A stretch of 64,000 bases of DNA from assembly GCF_002775205.1 (NCBI RefSeq), contig NC_036459.1, positions 5,091,466-5,155,465 of the forward strand. Direction: 5' to 3'. Below, piece by piece: positions 26,901 to 38,900 of the stretch; within the stretch, counting starts at the first letter, position 1; every line of letters begins with the position of its first letter. The stretch comes from Xiphophorus maculatus (lineage: Eukaryota > Chordata > Actinopteri > Cyprinodontiformes > Poeciliidae). A program made the position numbers and the translations under genes. The notes beneath the pieces are model-generated. The model was not told where the DNA came from. It ran no database searches and worked only from the letters and a program-made list of their open reading frames with translations.

Positions 26901-29900
26901 CAACAAAGCAGCAAAGTTTAAAACTATACGCATAACTTTGACCCTGTGCACATTTTGTTGTATTTTTCTGCAAGAACACTTTAAAATCATAATTTGAGGC
27001 CTGAAATTAAAACATCCTGATGATTATTTGGGAATGTTTAAGCAGTGCACTCAAAATGATGCAACGGTGCATTCTAACATTTTTTAGCTTTGTGGGCAAA
27101 TGCCCCTGCTGTTTACATTAAACTTCCATTGATTCGTATTAAATTGTCGCTCATATGAAAAATGACTGTGGATATTCAGTCATCTGAAGATCAGTGAAAA
27201 TAAAACATTATGAAAACGTTCTAGAAAATGTCCTTTTGATTTAGTTTGTGGTTCTGTTTTGTCTTTTGCCTGATCGTTGTGATCGACCATTAATGTGAGA
27301 CAGAGTTCAGCTGCATCCTGCAGAAAACTGCTTCCTGTTCCCTCAAGCGACTTTTCTATTTTCTGATTACTAACCGCATGGATGTTGTGTTGATTGACAT
27401 TATGTAAAAGAAAAATGACAGTTCATCAGGTGGCTGTTAGGGATATTTTAATCAAGACCAATTTAAAGAGCCATCACTGCCCTTCCTGCAACCACAGAGA
27501 TGGTCTAATTAATAACGCATTGGCTTTCTTTAAAACATACAACGGTAGTGTTTTATTTATTCAAATTAACAAGGTTTAATTGTAAACACAGAAATGTCAA
27601 AACAGAGAGCCTTAAAAACACATTTTGTAACATTACAACTAAAACCACAAATCCATTTCTTTAGGATTTTATGTGACGGATCAGCACCAAGTATTGTACA
27701 ACTAGAAGAGTAAATAAAATGTTGAAATTCTATTTACTCTCCCTTTCAAGGGGGAGTGTATAGTTTTCAAGGCACCGTAGTTCTCGGTTACGATTTACTG
27801 AGTCATTGTTATCATCACACAGATTACACTGAAATCCCATGTTGTCATCATCATGGGAGCATGAAGCAAGGTCAACATTTGCTGAATGAAATGTGCCACC
27901 AGTTCATAAAATGATCATGGCTGCCCCGCTGCCGATCCACACGGCATCAGTAAATGACATCGGAGCTCGGGGAGAGCGTCTCTCCCGTCTCGCCTGTCAG
28001 TAACGCCATTTGAATCCAGGCCTTTGATGTCTCCTCTGCTCTACTTCTGTATGACTCTGGGAGAGATTAAAGCAGGCATTAATAATTCCCCTTGTTAAAC
28101 CTGCTGACAACCCTTGTTTTTTTTATGTGAAATTCCTCTGCGTTTGCTTATTTGGCTACTGTATAAAAGTTACCCTCCAATTTATTTCCCTAACCATGAT
28201 GTTCTGATGACATTTTTTAGGGGGAAATTGGTGAAAAAGGACAAAAGGTAAAGTTGTTAAAAATGGTAGCCCACTATGTTTAGATGATACATATTCACCT
28301 GACTTTTTTTTAATTTTTTTTAGGGTGAGCCAGGTATTGGTTATAGAGGGCCAGAGGGCCAAGCTGGTCCCCCAGGACAAAAGGTAAAATTTCACTCCTT
28401 ATTAAATAGAAAACAAACAAATATTACACCAACAATTAACTGATAGCTTACTTAGAAATTCTTGGAAAACCAATCAGTCCCTGCAGATTGGTTTCTTTAA
28501 CATTAATTTTAATTGACTTTGTTTCTCATTGCAGTTTTAATTCAGGGAATTAATTGGTCCTGTGACTCACTCCCGCATTTAAATCTGTGCTTGAGCTTTT
28601 CCTTTGCGAGAACGACTTGAACCGAAAGCAATTATTCAAATGTGATAAAAGAGCCGAATAATCACATTACATGGAACAAGTGCCTACCTGAGTGCTTGTC
28701 TTCCAAACTTTCAGTTCTTCTCAGCATTTTTAACACGCCTCAAATTGTCGCCTCAGGGTGAGCCAGGTGAGCCAGGACCTCCAGGAGCGCAGGGCATCCA
28801 GGGTATTAATGGAAATGCAGGAATACAGGGTATCCCAGGACTCAAGGGGCCTCCTGGAGATACAGGAGAGCCAGGCAGAGAGGTAAACAATTATATATTA
28901 AGCTTCAAAAACACTTCAGAGAAATCCAATATTCTCTTTCATTCCAGAATGAAATTAGCTCAAACATAGAAAAATACAGAAAATATGGAAAGAGTTATTC
29001 CGTTAAAGCGTTGTGTGTTGTTGTAGGGTGAACGGGGTAAAAGAGGGAAGAATGGATTGACTGGACCCCCAGGACCAAGAGGTGCACCAGGACCTGATGT
29101 ATGAAGAAACTTTCCTTTTTTTAATTTCTCTCTTTTACGTTAACTTTAGTCATTGCAAACAAACAAACATGTTTATCAGTTGTGATTTTTTAAAATGAAT
29201 TTTAACTAACAAAAAACTAAAGTTGTATAACTGCACAATTAAAGCTGACAAAAAATTCATTAAAGACTTTGGGGGATGATATTTAGGAATTTAAAAAGTT
29301 CAGGAGATACTAAAAGTAGTTTAAAAAACAAAACAAACAAAAAGAAGCACAGAAAAGCAGGGAGCTGGAAATGTTGCACTTTGGGAAATGTTACATCCTG
29401 GGCAGTCAAGACCTACAGTAGATCTTCATCTTCATCTCATTTGGATTCTATGCAGTGACTTTAAACAGTCAAGAAACTTTTCAAACATTTTCCAGCTAAA
29501 AGTGAAGACTGGGGCAAACTTTCCTTTGAGTGGTTTTGAAGACTGGCAGATGGCAACAAGAATCATCTCAGTGATGTTATTTCAGACAAAGACTTGTCCT
29601 TGCATTTGGTTTTAGGTAGAAACACATTCATTCTGTGCAACTTTACTTGTTTAAGGGCAATCAAATCACTTTATTTAAACAAGATGAAACATTAATATGA
29701 GAAAATTTCTCATTGGAAGGATGAACGTTGAATAGGATGTCCTGATGTCTACCTTTATAGTTTTTGTTTTCATGTAAAATCACCACTGTTTTAAGGAACA
29801 TTTTAGCCTTTTCATACTGTTTCGTCTGATTGCCTGAACAGAACCAAATTTAGCATGTTCTCTTTGAAGGGTCTTCCTGGAGTACCTGGTGTCAAAGGAG

Positions 29901-32900
29901 AAAAGGTAACAACTCTAGAATTTTTTTTTTGTCTTACACATAATGAGTAAGTTTATGGCGTGTTTGATTTCTTAGTCAAAAGTTAGAATTTCCATTGTTG
30001 AAGTCTTAAGAACTCCCTGCACAGAATTCCCATCAGCTGATACTCGATGTCATAGAAAACATAAAGTTAGCATTTACTTTTCACATGCACTTCCAATTTT
30101 GTCTGTGAACATGTTCCATGTTTGAATGCATAAAATGGAACAAAACCCATTTTTATACCTTGTATTGAAGAAAAATTATTTTTAAAATAGAAGTATTTTT
30201 CCCAACGACATTACGTCTGAGACAGATTGGGCGGAGATTCGAACCGGCAACCTACTGGTGACAAGATGAAGCCCAACACCCACAGTCACTGCTGCCCCCA
30301 AATGTCTAGAATAAAAGTCAGTATAGACTTAGTGAGAGTACCATCAGTAAGTTGTTTTAGTTTATCATTGTATGTTACTCTTTTTTTAAAAATTGTTATT
30401 CCTTCAGTGTTTTTTATTACTAAAAACTAAAACTACAAATACGTCGAGCAAACAAAACGTCTCAAATGCACCAAATATTTCACCAGGGTGACGGTATTCC
30501 AGGTCAGCCCGGTGCTAGAGGAGTTCCTGGTCCACCAGGCAGACAGGTGAGCTCTCTGCATCTTTTCATCTTCTATTGTTGATGTGTTTATATAGTTTAA
30601 CTTGACATAGTCGGTGCTTTTTGGGATAATTACAGAGAGTTTTCTTTTCAGGGTGAAAGGGGAACCGCAGGTGTTAAAGGAAGCCCTGGTCATATTGTGA
30701 GAAACTTCTCACTTTTTTTGTAAGTGACACAAATATCTAATCAATCTGTTAGATTTTCTTCTTCTTTTTTTTTTCAATTCTTCAACCAGGGTCCAAAAGG
30801 CTTGCGTGGCAACAAAGGAGAAAAGGTGAGAGGCTTTTACAATATTACCTCATATTTATTTTAAAAAATTTTAAATAATATGTTCCTGGCTGACATTTTG
30901 TGTTAATGCATGTTGGCAAAGATGGTAACAACTTAGGATATTTTTATAGTCATTGCTTTGATTAAATTCAGTATTGAGCTTTCTGCTTTATTAAATAAAG
31001 TGCTCAGTGGGTTCAGATGTTTTTCTTGTGTGATATAAAAAAGATATATATCTGAGAAAATCAAGCAGAAAAAGTTTAATCCAACAACCAAAACTAAGTT
31101 AAAAACAAAATCCCATAAACCATGATGGATGTATCAAAAGGCATCACTCAAAAAAATAGAAATAAATAAAACTGCCACCATGTTGCTTAAACTTTCTCCG
31201 TATGGATTATGGAGCATTTTGGTGTTGAAAGGTAAAGTAGCTGCTTAATGATGCTGCAGATAAACCCTTATGTTGTCTTAATTTAAGCTGAATTTGTCAT
31301 CTTAATGCTGACGGGATGTAAGGAGTATGTTTACATTGTCATTATGACACTGATATCACTGAGGCAAGATGACGGATTAAGACTCATTTCCTGACTGAAA
31401 TACGGGCATATTGTGGAAAAGCTATTTGATTACGTCAAAACAAGAAAAAAAACCCTGTAGGTTTGCTGAAGACTTGCTTTATCTAGTCAGGTCAGAACGA
31501 AAAATGCTTCATTTCTCTTTGTCTTGTTCTTTGCTGCAAAGCAGGTTCTGTTGTCTCATTGTCAGTTAAGAGTCTCATCTGAAGCCGTTCAAAACTGTCG
31601 ACCTAATAATATATCAATACTGCATTTTTTTTCCTCTAACTCAAAGACTAGAGTAACCTGCAGATATTTTTCCCCTCCAAATATTTAAGTTAAACATAAC
31701 CCAAAGATAACACTGACATGATATGTCTATTAAATATATACACAAAAGCCTGGAAGTGTACTCACAAGACCAACCTTTGTATTGTCTTCACCTTTTTTCT
31801 TATTGCATTTCACATTTAAACTGGAGCTCTGCTGCTTTGGCTGCCATCAGCTCATGTATTTTCTCTCTAGATTTCGCTGAGCGATTCCGTCAATGATTGT
31901 AGGAATTATTTGTGAGTCTTTTGAGATTTGTCAAAGATAGATTGTGTTTGATGATGAGTTTTGCTTTCCAGCAGCAAAGAGCCATGAAATATGAAACATT
32001 TATTGACTTTTCGGATGAAAATGATTGTATTTCGGAATTTGTAAGTCGCAGCTCCGCTTCTTTTCAGGGAGACCGCGGCGTACCTGGACTCAGAGGAGAG
32101 AGAGTATGAAATTTACACCCACTGCACCCTGTTTCAGTTGAAATTTTAAAGAGCCTTCACCTTCATATTACAAAAACAAAACAGTTTGCATGGTGTATTT
32201 ATTTATTTATTTATTGCCCAAATCCTTTTTTCTTTTTTTTTTATTTCTGACATGACTTCACAAATGAATACCACCCTGCAGGGGAGCGCACTTCAGATTC
32301 AAGGACCTCGTGGGTTCAAGGGCTCCAAAGGGGACGCGGTGAGATCATCTTTATTGTGTAGGCCTTTCTTCTGTTGAAAAGCAAATTAAATTGTGTTTGA
32401 AGTATTTTCAATGCGTTTTCAATTCTACAGAACAGTTCATGGCACACTTTAGAGTTTGCAGACCTTTAGTTTAATCCGTATGTAGAAAATGGATGAAGAT
32501 GAAGTGTTTCAAGAAGACGATAAATTTATTAGCCGTAATTCCTCTGAATGGTTTTCTGCTAATATATGTAGTTTATGTTTAGATGATCCATCATTGATAG
32601 AAAGAATCCTTTACGTTTATTCAGGCGGCATCCTGAAAAAAAGACAAATATGAGTTTTACTGGAACTGTGACTGGCTATTCAAAAATATGGGATGTGCAA
32701 ATATTCTGTTTGATTTTAGAAGCTTCATTTTATGCATCAAATATGGTCAATGTTTACATCATTAGATTTTCATCTTATGCAACAATATATACATGATTTA
32801 CCCATTAAATGCATAGAAACTTCTCCACGTTTGATGAGCAACGGTGGAGAAACTCATCACAGTTTAGCGGCTCTGCAACTCGCTTACATTCAGAAAAAAA

Positions 32901-35900
32901 TGTGTAAATCTGCTTACTAGAAAAAAAAATCATTTTGGCTGCAGTGGTGATGGTATTAAAAGAACTACAAAGGAAGTTATTGGAAATGTTGTTTTAGGGT
33001 GAGAGGGGCCTGCCAGGTTTCGACGGGGATAAAGGAGAGAAGGGTGAGGACGGTCCTCCAGGAGTAAAGGTAACAAATGAAGTGCTGACATTTTAAGTGT
33101 AATTTGTTCACATATTTCCTTGCAAGTTTTTTTTTCCCCGTCTCAAATTCTGACTACTTGTCACATAAACACATTTTTGATCAATCTGATCAGGGCCTTA
33201 AAGGGGATGCGGGCACCAAAGGGGCACTGGGCCGATTTGGTGCGCGAGGGCCGGTGGGCCAGAAAGTAAGCATGACATGCAGCAACATGAGATTCAGTGG
33301 GTATTGCTGTTTGACAGCGCTGTGATAAAGATGGTCACAATTTTTTATAGGGGGAAGCCGGAGAGCCAGGGCTGAATGGAGTGATGGTAACAAATCAGTA
33401 ATAATTTCTAAATCTTCAATTGGTAAAATAAGTCTGTCTTAACAGAGTTATTGATATACTATATACACCAGAAGTTAATTAAGTGATGATGTGCAAAAAC
33501 TCCAGTTTTTTATTCATTCTAGGGGCTGAATGGACAGCATGGAATGGATGGAGACAAAGGCGACAAAGGAGATGTTGGACTTCAAGGCATGCAGGGTGAT
33601 CAGGTACTATCAAACAAAAATACTAAACTTGAATAAAATCACTGCTCTCATGCTATAGGCTTCTCATTGTCTTATTAGAATCCCTATGTGAATTTAAAAA
33701 TGTATGTTACGAGTTATATGTCGGACATTAATTGCAATTCCTTTTAATGCAAACAAAATATTGACAAGTTTTAGTCTCACAATTCTTGCTAAAGATTATT
33801 GCAGTATGACATTTTATGGATGTGTATTAAATAGATGTAGCCTCTTATTGTTACTGTTGTGTATCTGATTCATGTGTTTTTCACAGGGCGATCCAGGAGA
33901 ACCTGGCTTATCTGGAGAAATGGGGGAGAAAGGAGAAAAGGTTTAGTCATCCATTATGTCTTTGTAGCTCAGTATTCTCTTCCCTGTTTCCTGATGTGCT
34001 TCAGTTTCCAGTTTGCTTCAACCTTTCCCAGGGTTTCAGAGGGTTTCCTGGACGCACCGGTAATCCTGGGCTAGACGGCGAAAAGGTTAGCTTTAGCTTT
34101 ATGATTCTCAAGATATTAACGAGTAAACTGTGTCATATGAAATCAAAATGTGGAAACGTTTATGTGATTTGAACTTTTTCACATTTTGTCACTATAACTA
34201 GAAACCTTTTGGGGGATTATGTGTGATTGCCTGGGTGTGGCTGACTGCACTTTATTGATTAGCATTTTAGAAGAAAATGGACCCATGTATCTCTTATCTT
34301 CAGCTTAATAACTATGCTCTGCTTTGTGCTTATTTGTCACATAAAATACCAATAAAATACATTTGAGTTTGTAGCTGAAATGTAACATATGGAACGGTTC
34401 AAGCTGCGAATATTTAATCTCCTAAACAGGGAGACCCAGGCGTACCTGGCAGTGCAGGTTTAGCAGGACTTAATGGACTCACAGGACGCAAGGTGAACAT
34501 ACAAATCCACTCATATTTCCACTCAACAGCATTTCAAGAGATGCATGCACTCATTTTTTCTATATTTATAAAATCTTAGGGGGACAAAGGAGTTGGAGGG
34601 ACCAATGGTGCTGATGGTGACCCAGGAGCGAAAGGGGATAAGGTTTGTAAATTCAATGTAACATTACACTGGATACATATTTAGTTTTCCATGTGTTAGT
34701 AATCTTTGTTTTCTCAATTAAACTCCACACATCAATTGTTTTGTCAAATTTAGGGTGCTGCAGGTTTCCCCGGATTTCCAGGCTTCAAGGGGTCAGCTGG
34801 CAGTCCGGGACTAGATGGAGATGAGGGACCACCCGGAGCCCCTGGTCCTCATGGGGATACAGGACCCAAGGTACTTTAACCCAGTTTTGGGGCTGTATAG
34901 TTTGTGTTTTCATTCATTTAAACACAGTAAACCTAAGTATCATTTGGCTGAACGTGTATCAACACCACGGGCCAACAATGTCGCCTGTTCTAGCCTGAGT
35001 TTAAAGCCTTTTGTCTTTGTAATTCTCATTTTGTAAAATGCAACCTTCCCCTTATTGTGCTTCTTTTTTTTGCCACATGTCCCTAAATGTTTACTCATGA
35101 CCATTTAACGGAAATTATAAAGTCAACCCCCCGCACCCCCCAAAAAAGAATCCAGCAGAATATTATTTGAGTCAAACAGACTCTCTTCCAAATATTCTCA
35201 TCTCCCAACTAAATTTCTCCACTTCATGTAAAAACACAACGGGGTGGACTGAATATGTGACACGGTGATGGGGACGAGCGGCGCTTGATTACAGTCATCA
35301 ATGTGCCTTCGTGAGAGAACGACAGCGTGTGCTAGGCTCTGAAGACAGCGGAGACACGTCCCAAATTAACACACACACACACACAGATCTATTTTTGTCT
35401 GCATCCTTCAAGTAATATCTTACTCAATTACATCCTTTCAGCAACAATTACCGGACTTTCTGTGTTAACGCAGATTGGCTTGAAAATACTGATGAGGATA
35501 TTCCAGAGGTGCATCTAACTGAAATGTCTTTCACCGTGTGGAGCAGTTCCGCTTTTGATTGGGTGTCATGGGTTTTGTCTTGCGGGGAGGTTTTGTTCAA
35601 AAGATACATTTTCCTCTTTGTACTTTTACTAACCAGGGTGAGCGGGGCAGGAGAGGCAAAACGAGGCCGTGCCAGAGGGGGGTACCAGGAACCCAAGGAC
35701 TGCGAGGAGAAACTGTGAGATCTATACTTGAAAGCTGTTTATTCATTCCTTATATCGGTGGTTTATCCTGCTTTGGACCCAAAGCTATTTACTGAGAGTT
35801 CTAGTTATGCCTTTCAAAAAGCATAAAGATAACTAAAAATATTTTCTCTTTCTTTTTTTTGTTTTACTAAAGAGTTCTGTGTAGATAATATTTTATTTTT

Positions 35901-38900
35901 ACACTTCATTTTTGAAAAAGCTAAGAACAACCGCTTGTTGCATGAGATCAAGTAATTATATTATCAGGTTTTTGCTACTAAATTTGTGTAGTGGTCAAAT
36001 AAATACTTGCAGTGCCTATTTATCTGGACTTGATTTAAATATAGTTTGTATTATGTAAACGTGTCCCTTAATGTTGCTGCTGCCACTACTTGGAATGGTT
36101 GAAAATAGGTTACAAATGTTTGTTTTTGAAAGAAAATCATAATTTTCTTTGTATGTACAACAGTGCCAATTTATTCTTTATGTGGAAATTCTTAAAGTGA
36201 AAGTGCTCATGTTTTATTACCACTAGGGTTCAGAGGGTATGGAAGGAGCAAAGGGGGAAAAAGGAGAGCCTGGATTATCAGTATGTCAGAATAATATTTC
36301 CATTCAGAATTATTTTTAAAACCTTTTTGAATAACTGATCACCTAAATTCTGCTTTTATCTTTGTGAAGGCTGAAGAAGTGAAGGAGCTTGTCAACCAGG
36401 AGGTGGTTGAAAAGTGCGGTAAGAGGCTACACGGCGCTGAAGCCATACTTTATGCATTTACTTTACTCTGTATTTTGTCCAAAACTGAATAAACATGTTC
36501 TTTCAGGGAGGTCTACATATTCTGACAGTGTCTGTGTGCATGTTGGTGTGTACACGTGTGTGGCTGTTTGCTGTCAAGCTCCTGTGGCAGCAACATGGCA
36601 CCCCTGTGTGTGGAGCCATCTGTTATGTTCTCTCAGAGGAACACACACCATGGTGCCAGTAACAGTAGAGTCATTCACAAACACGCGACTACAATTAAGA
36701 GGGACGCCTCCCCAAAAAAATCTGTTCACCTACAAGACACGCAACCGTGACATTTTCTTGTCAACTTTTATGTTTCACACCAAAGTTTTCTATGCAAGAG
36801 ATGTTCTGGATTAAAAATGTTCTGTTACTTGATAATGTACTGTTGATTGTGTAACTCTTGTTTTTTTTTTGTTTTTTTTTTTCAGGACTGGAATACAAGT
36901 TTATGGTAAAGTCTGTGGATCCGGATGCATCGTACGTGGTAACTGGTAGCAAAACTACCAGTAAGCCCAAAGATTTAGCAATAACCATCTCTACTGTGAC
37001 TGAACGTCACGAAGAAAGGACGAGACATGACTTTCAAAAACAAGAATCCAACAGCAACATGAAAGAAATTACAAGTACTCTTCCACTGAATCTCGAAGAA
37101 GCCAGGAGCTCACGAAATCACACTGGTAAGAAAAAAAAAAAAACCTGCAACACAAATGTCAGCAGATTTGAACCCTCTGGCCAAGCTCACAGATTGCTCA
37201 GCTACAGTGTGACCAAAAGTGGGACTAAATGAGCACACAACTCAAACATATGTGGAGCAGCTGTGTGTTGGACATTTAAAATGTCCTGTCTGTGGTTCCT
37301 TTTTATGGTGGTGGAGATTTTCAAGCAAATGGTATCATTAGTGTGCTCTGACTTGTTCTGATAACGTAAAGTACTTGAGCATAGTTCTACTTAAAAATGG
37401 AAAATGCATCATATGCATGACATACTGTATGTTTCAGAAATGTAAATATACACTTTTTATTATTAAGTCACACTCCATGAAACCAATTAATGAAAAACAT
37501 CCACAGGCAGAAATCACGTCCTGCTTTATTTGTAATTCTAGCTTCAGGTAAAAAAAAACAACAACAAAAACATCAATATGTACTAACATGACTATGAATT
37601 CACATGAATGTATATTTAACATTTTATTCATTTGACCAATATTTCCATTCCGTGGTAATTATGAAATTATACTTGAAATTACATAAGTATTGTTTTTAAC
37701 CAGGATCTGAACTGTGTTCTTGCTTTACCACTGATAAGGTAACATGTCCAACAGTACAGCAGTCAAATCAGCTCAGTTGGGTTTCTCTTGCATAAATTTT
37801 GATGTTTGCACTTTGAAAAATTGACCCTCGGGCAAAATTCTGATCCAAGACTCGCCTACCCGACTGCTGCAATTGATTTAAAATAATCCAGTGCAAAATT
37901 AAATCAGTGCAGTTTTTTGACCAGTAATTTTTTTGTTGTTCTCCGACTTCAATTTAGATTTTTTTTTTTTAAGGCTGCTAGAGGCTAAATCCAGAACGTA
38001 CAAGCCAGTACTACAAAGACATTGTGTAGATCAAAGCAGTTTCATGTCGGACTGCTTCCTGAGCGATTGGGGGAAAATGTTGGTCTGTAGAAGAGTGAAG
38101 GAGAAACAAACCTCAAAAGACGTTTACCTTTTACACAGTAACAGGTTGTTCTGCAAAGCATTCACTCTGAGTGACCAAAATACAAATGTGCATCAAGTTT
38201 TACAGATTTGTATTTGCTATTTTTTTTTAAAAAACAACAATGCACAATTTTTCTCCCAGGCTAGAGTTATTGACTACTTTATGTTGGTCTGTTATGTATT
38301 ACCCCACAAAAAAAGAACCATTGATGTTAATGTACTTTTTACTCAGTAATATAGTTGAATTTTATTGGGACCACCAAACAATTGATTTTGATTTAATTTA
38401 CATTTCCCGAATACAGTCAGTAAATTAGTTTTGTTTTGTTCCTTTCAGTACTACAAACTCCATCTCCCCCTCTTTTAAAAAAAAAAGAAAAAGAAATTGA
38501 ATGCTTGTCATATTTTAACATTTCTTGAAGAACCTAAATATTAGCTGTGATTCCTCCAGAACTTTAAGTTTAAAGTTTGCATAACAATATTGAAAAATGA
38601 ATGAAAGGACGCTCCACGACATCCTCATACGGCATTCAAATGAGTCCAAAATGCCGCCGGCGCTCATTAGGTGCTGGTCCAGAGAGAGGGGCTATGTGTT
38701 CGTCTTTGATGGCTGAGTTCAGCGCGATGTTCAGCTTCTGATTAGACGTATTTCTGTCTTTAGATTCTCATGAGGGATGGGCTGTGAAGTCCAGAGAGAG
38801 GAAGAGAAGACGACTATCTGGTTCTAAGGATGATAGTGAGTGGCCAAGACTTCCAATTTTCTTCCTATTTCAGCCAATTCCTTTGGTTGTTTGCTCAGTC

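Larger units (their letters stand above)
26699..36280 (+). other. col7a1: col7a1 helix block 2 (exons 60-81)
   Basis: Exons: 26699-26734, 28221-28247, 28324-28383, 28757-28882, 29027-29098, 29870-29905, 30487-30546, 30652-30696, 30790-30825, 32068-32103, 32282-32338, 32998-33069, 33194-33265, 33351-33386, 33523-33603, 33887-33940, 34032-34085, 34430-34492, 34580-34642, 34754-34870, 35637-35714 and 36227-36280. All are phase 0, about 445 aa. Gly-X-Y is interrupted at [11 protein letters not shown] (32282) and at GKTRPCQRG (35637), the latter placing a cysteine in the helix. The human block after the hinge is about 800 aa, so this block looks shorter, or some exons escaped me in the longer introns (26735-28220, 30826-32067). 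Confidence 0.86.

Noticed and set aside
30221..30300. Functional tRNA gene
   Set aside because: Only a B-box-like motif is present; no acceptor stem pairing or A box at the right distance.
36389..36814. 141-codon open frame overlapping NC2 exon 82
   Set aside because: Different frame from the collagen exon and extends into intron; a chance frame.
37933..38349. 138-codon open frame in an NC2 intron
   Set aside because: No domain, no codon bias, no compatible splice sites; col7a1 splicing passes over it.
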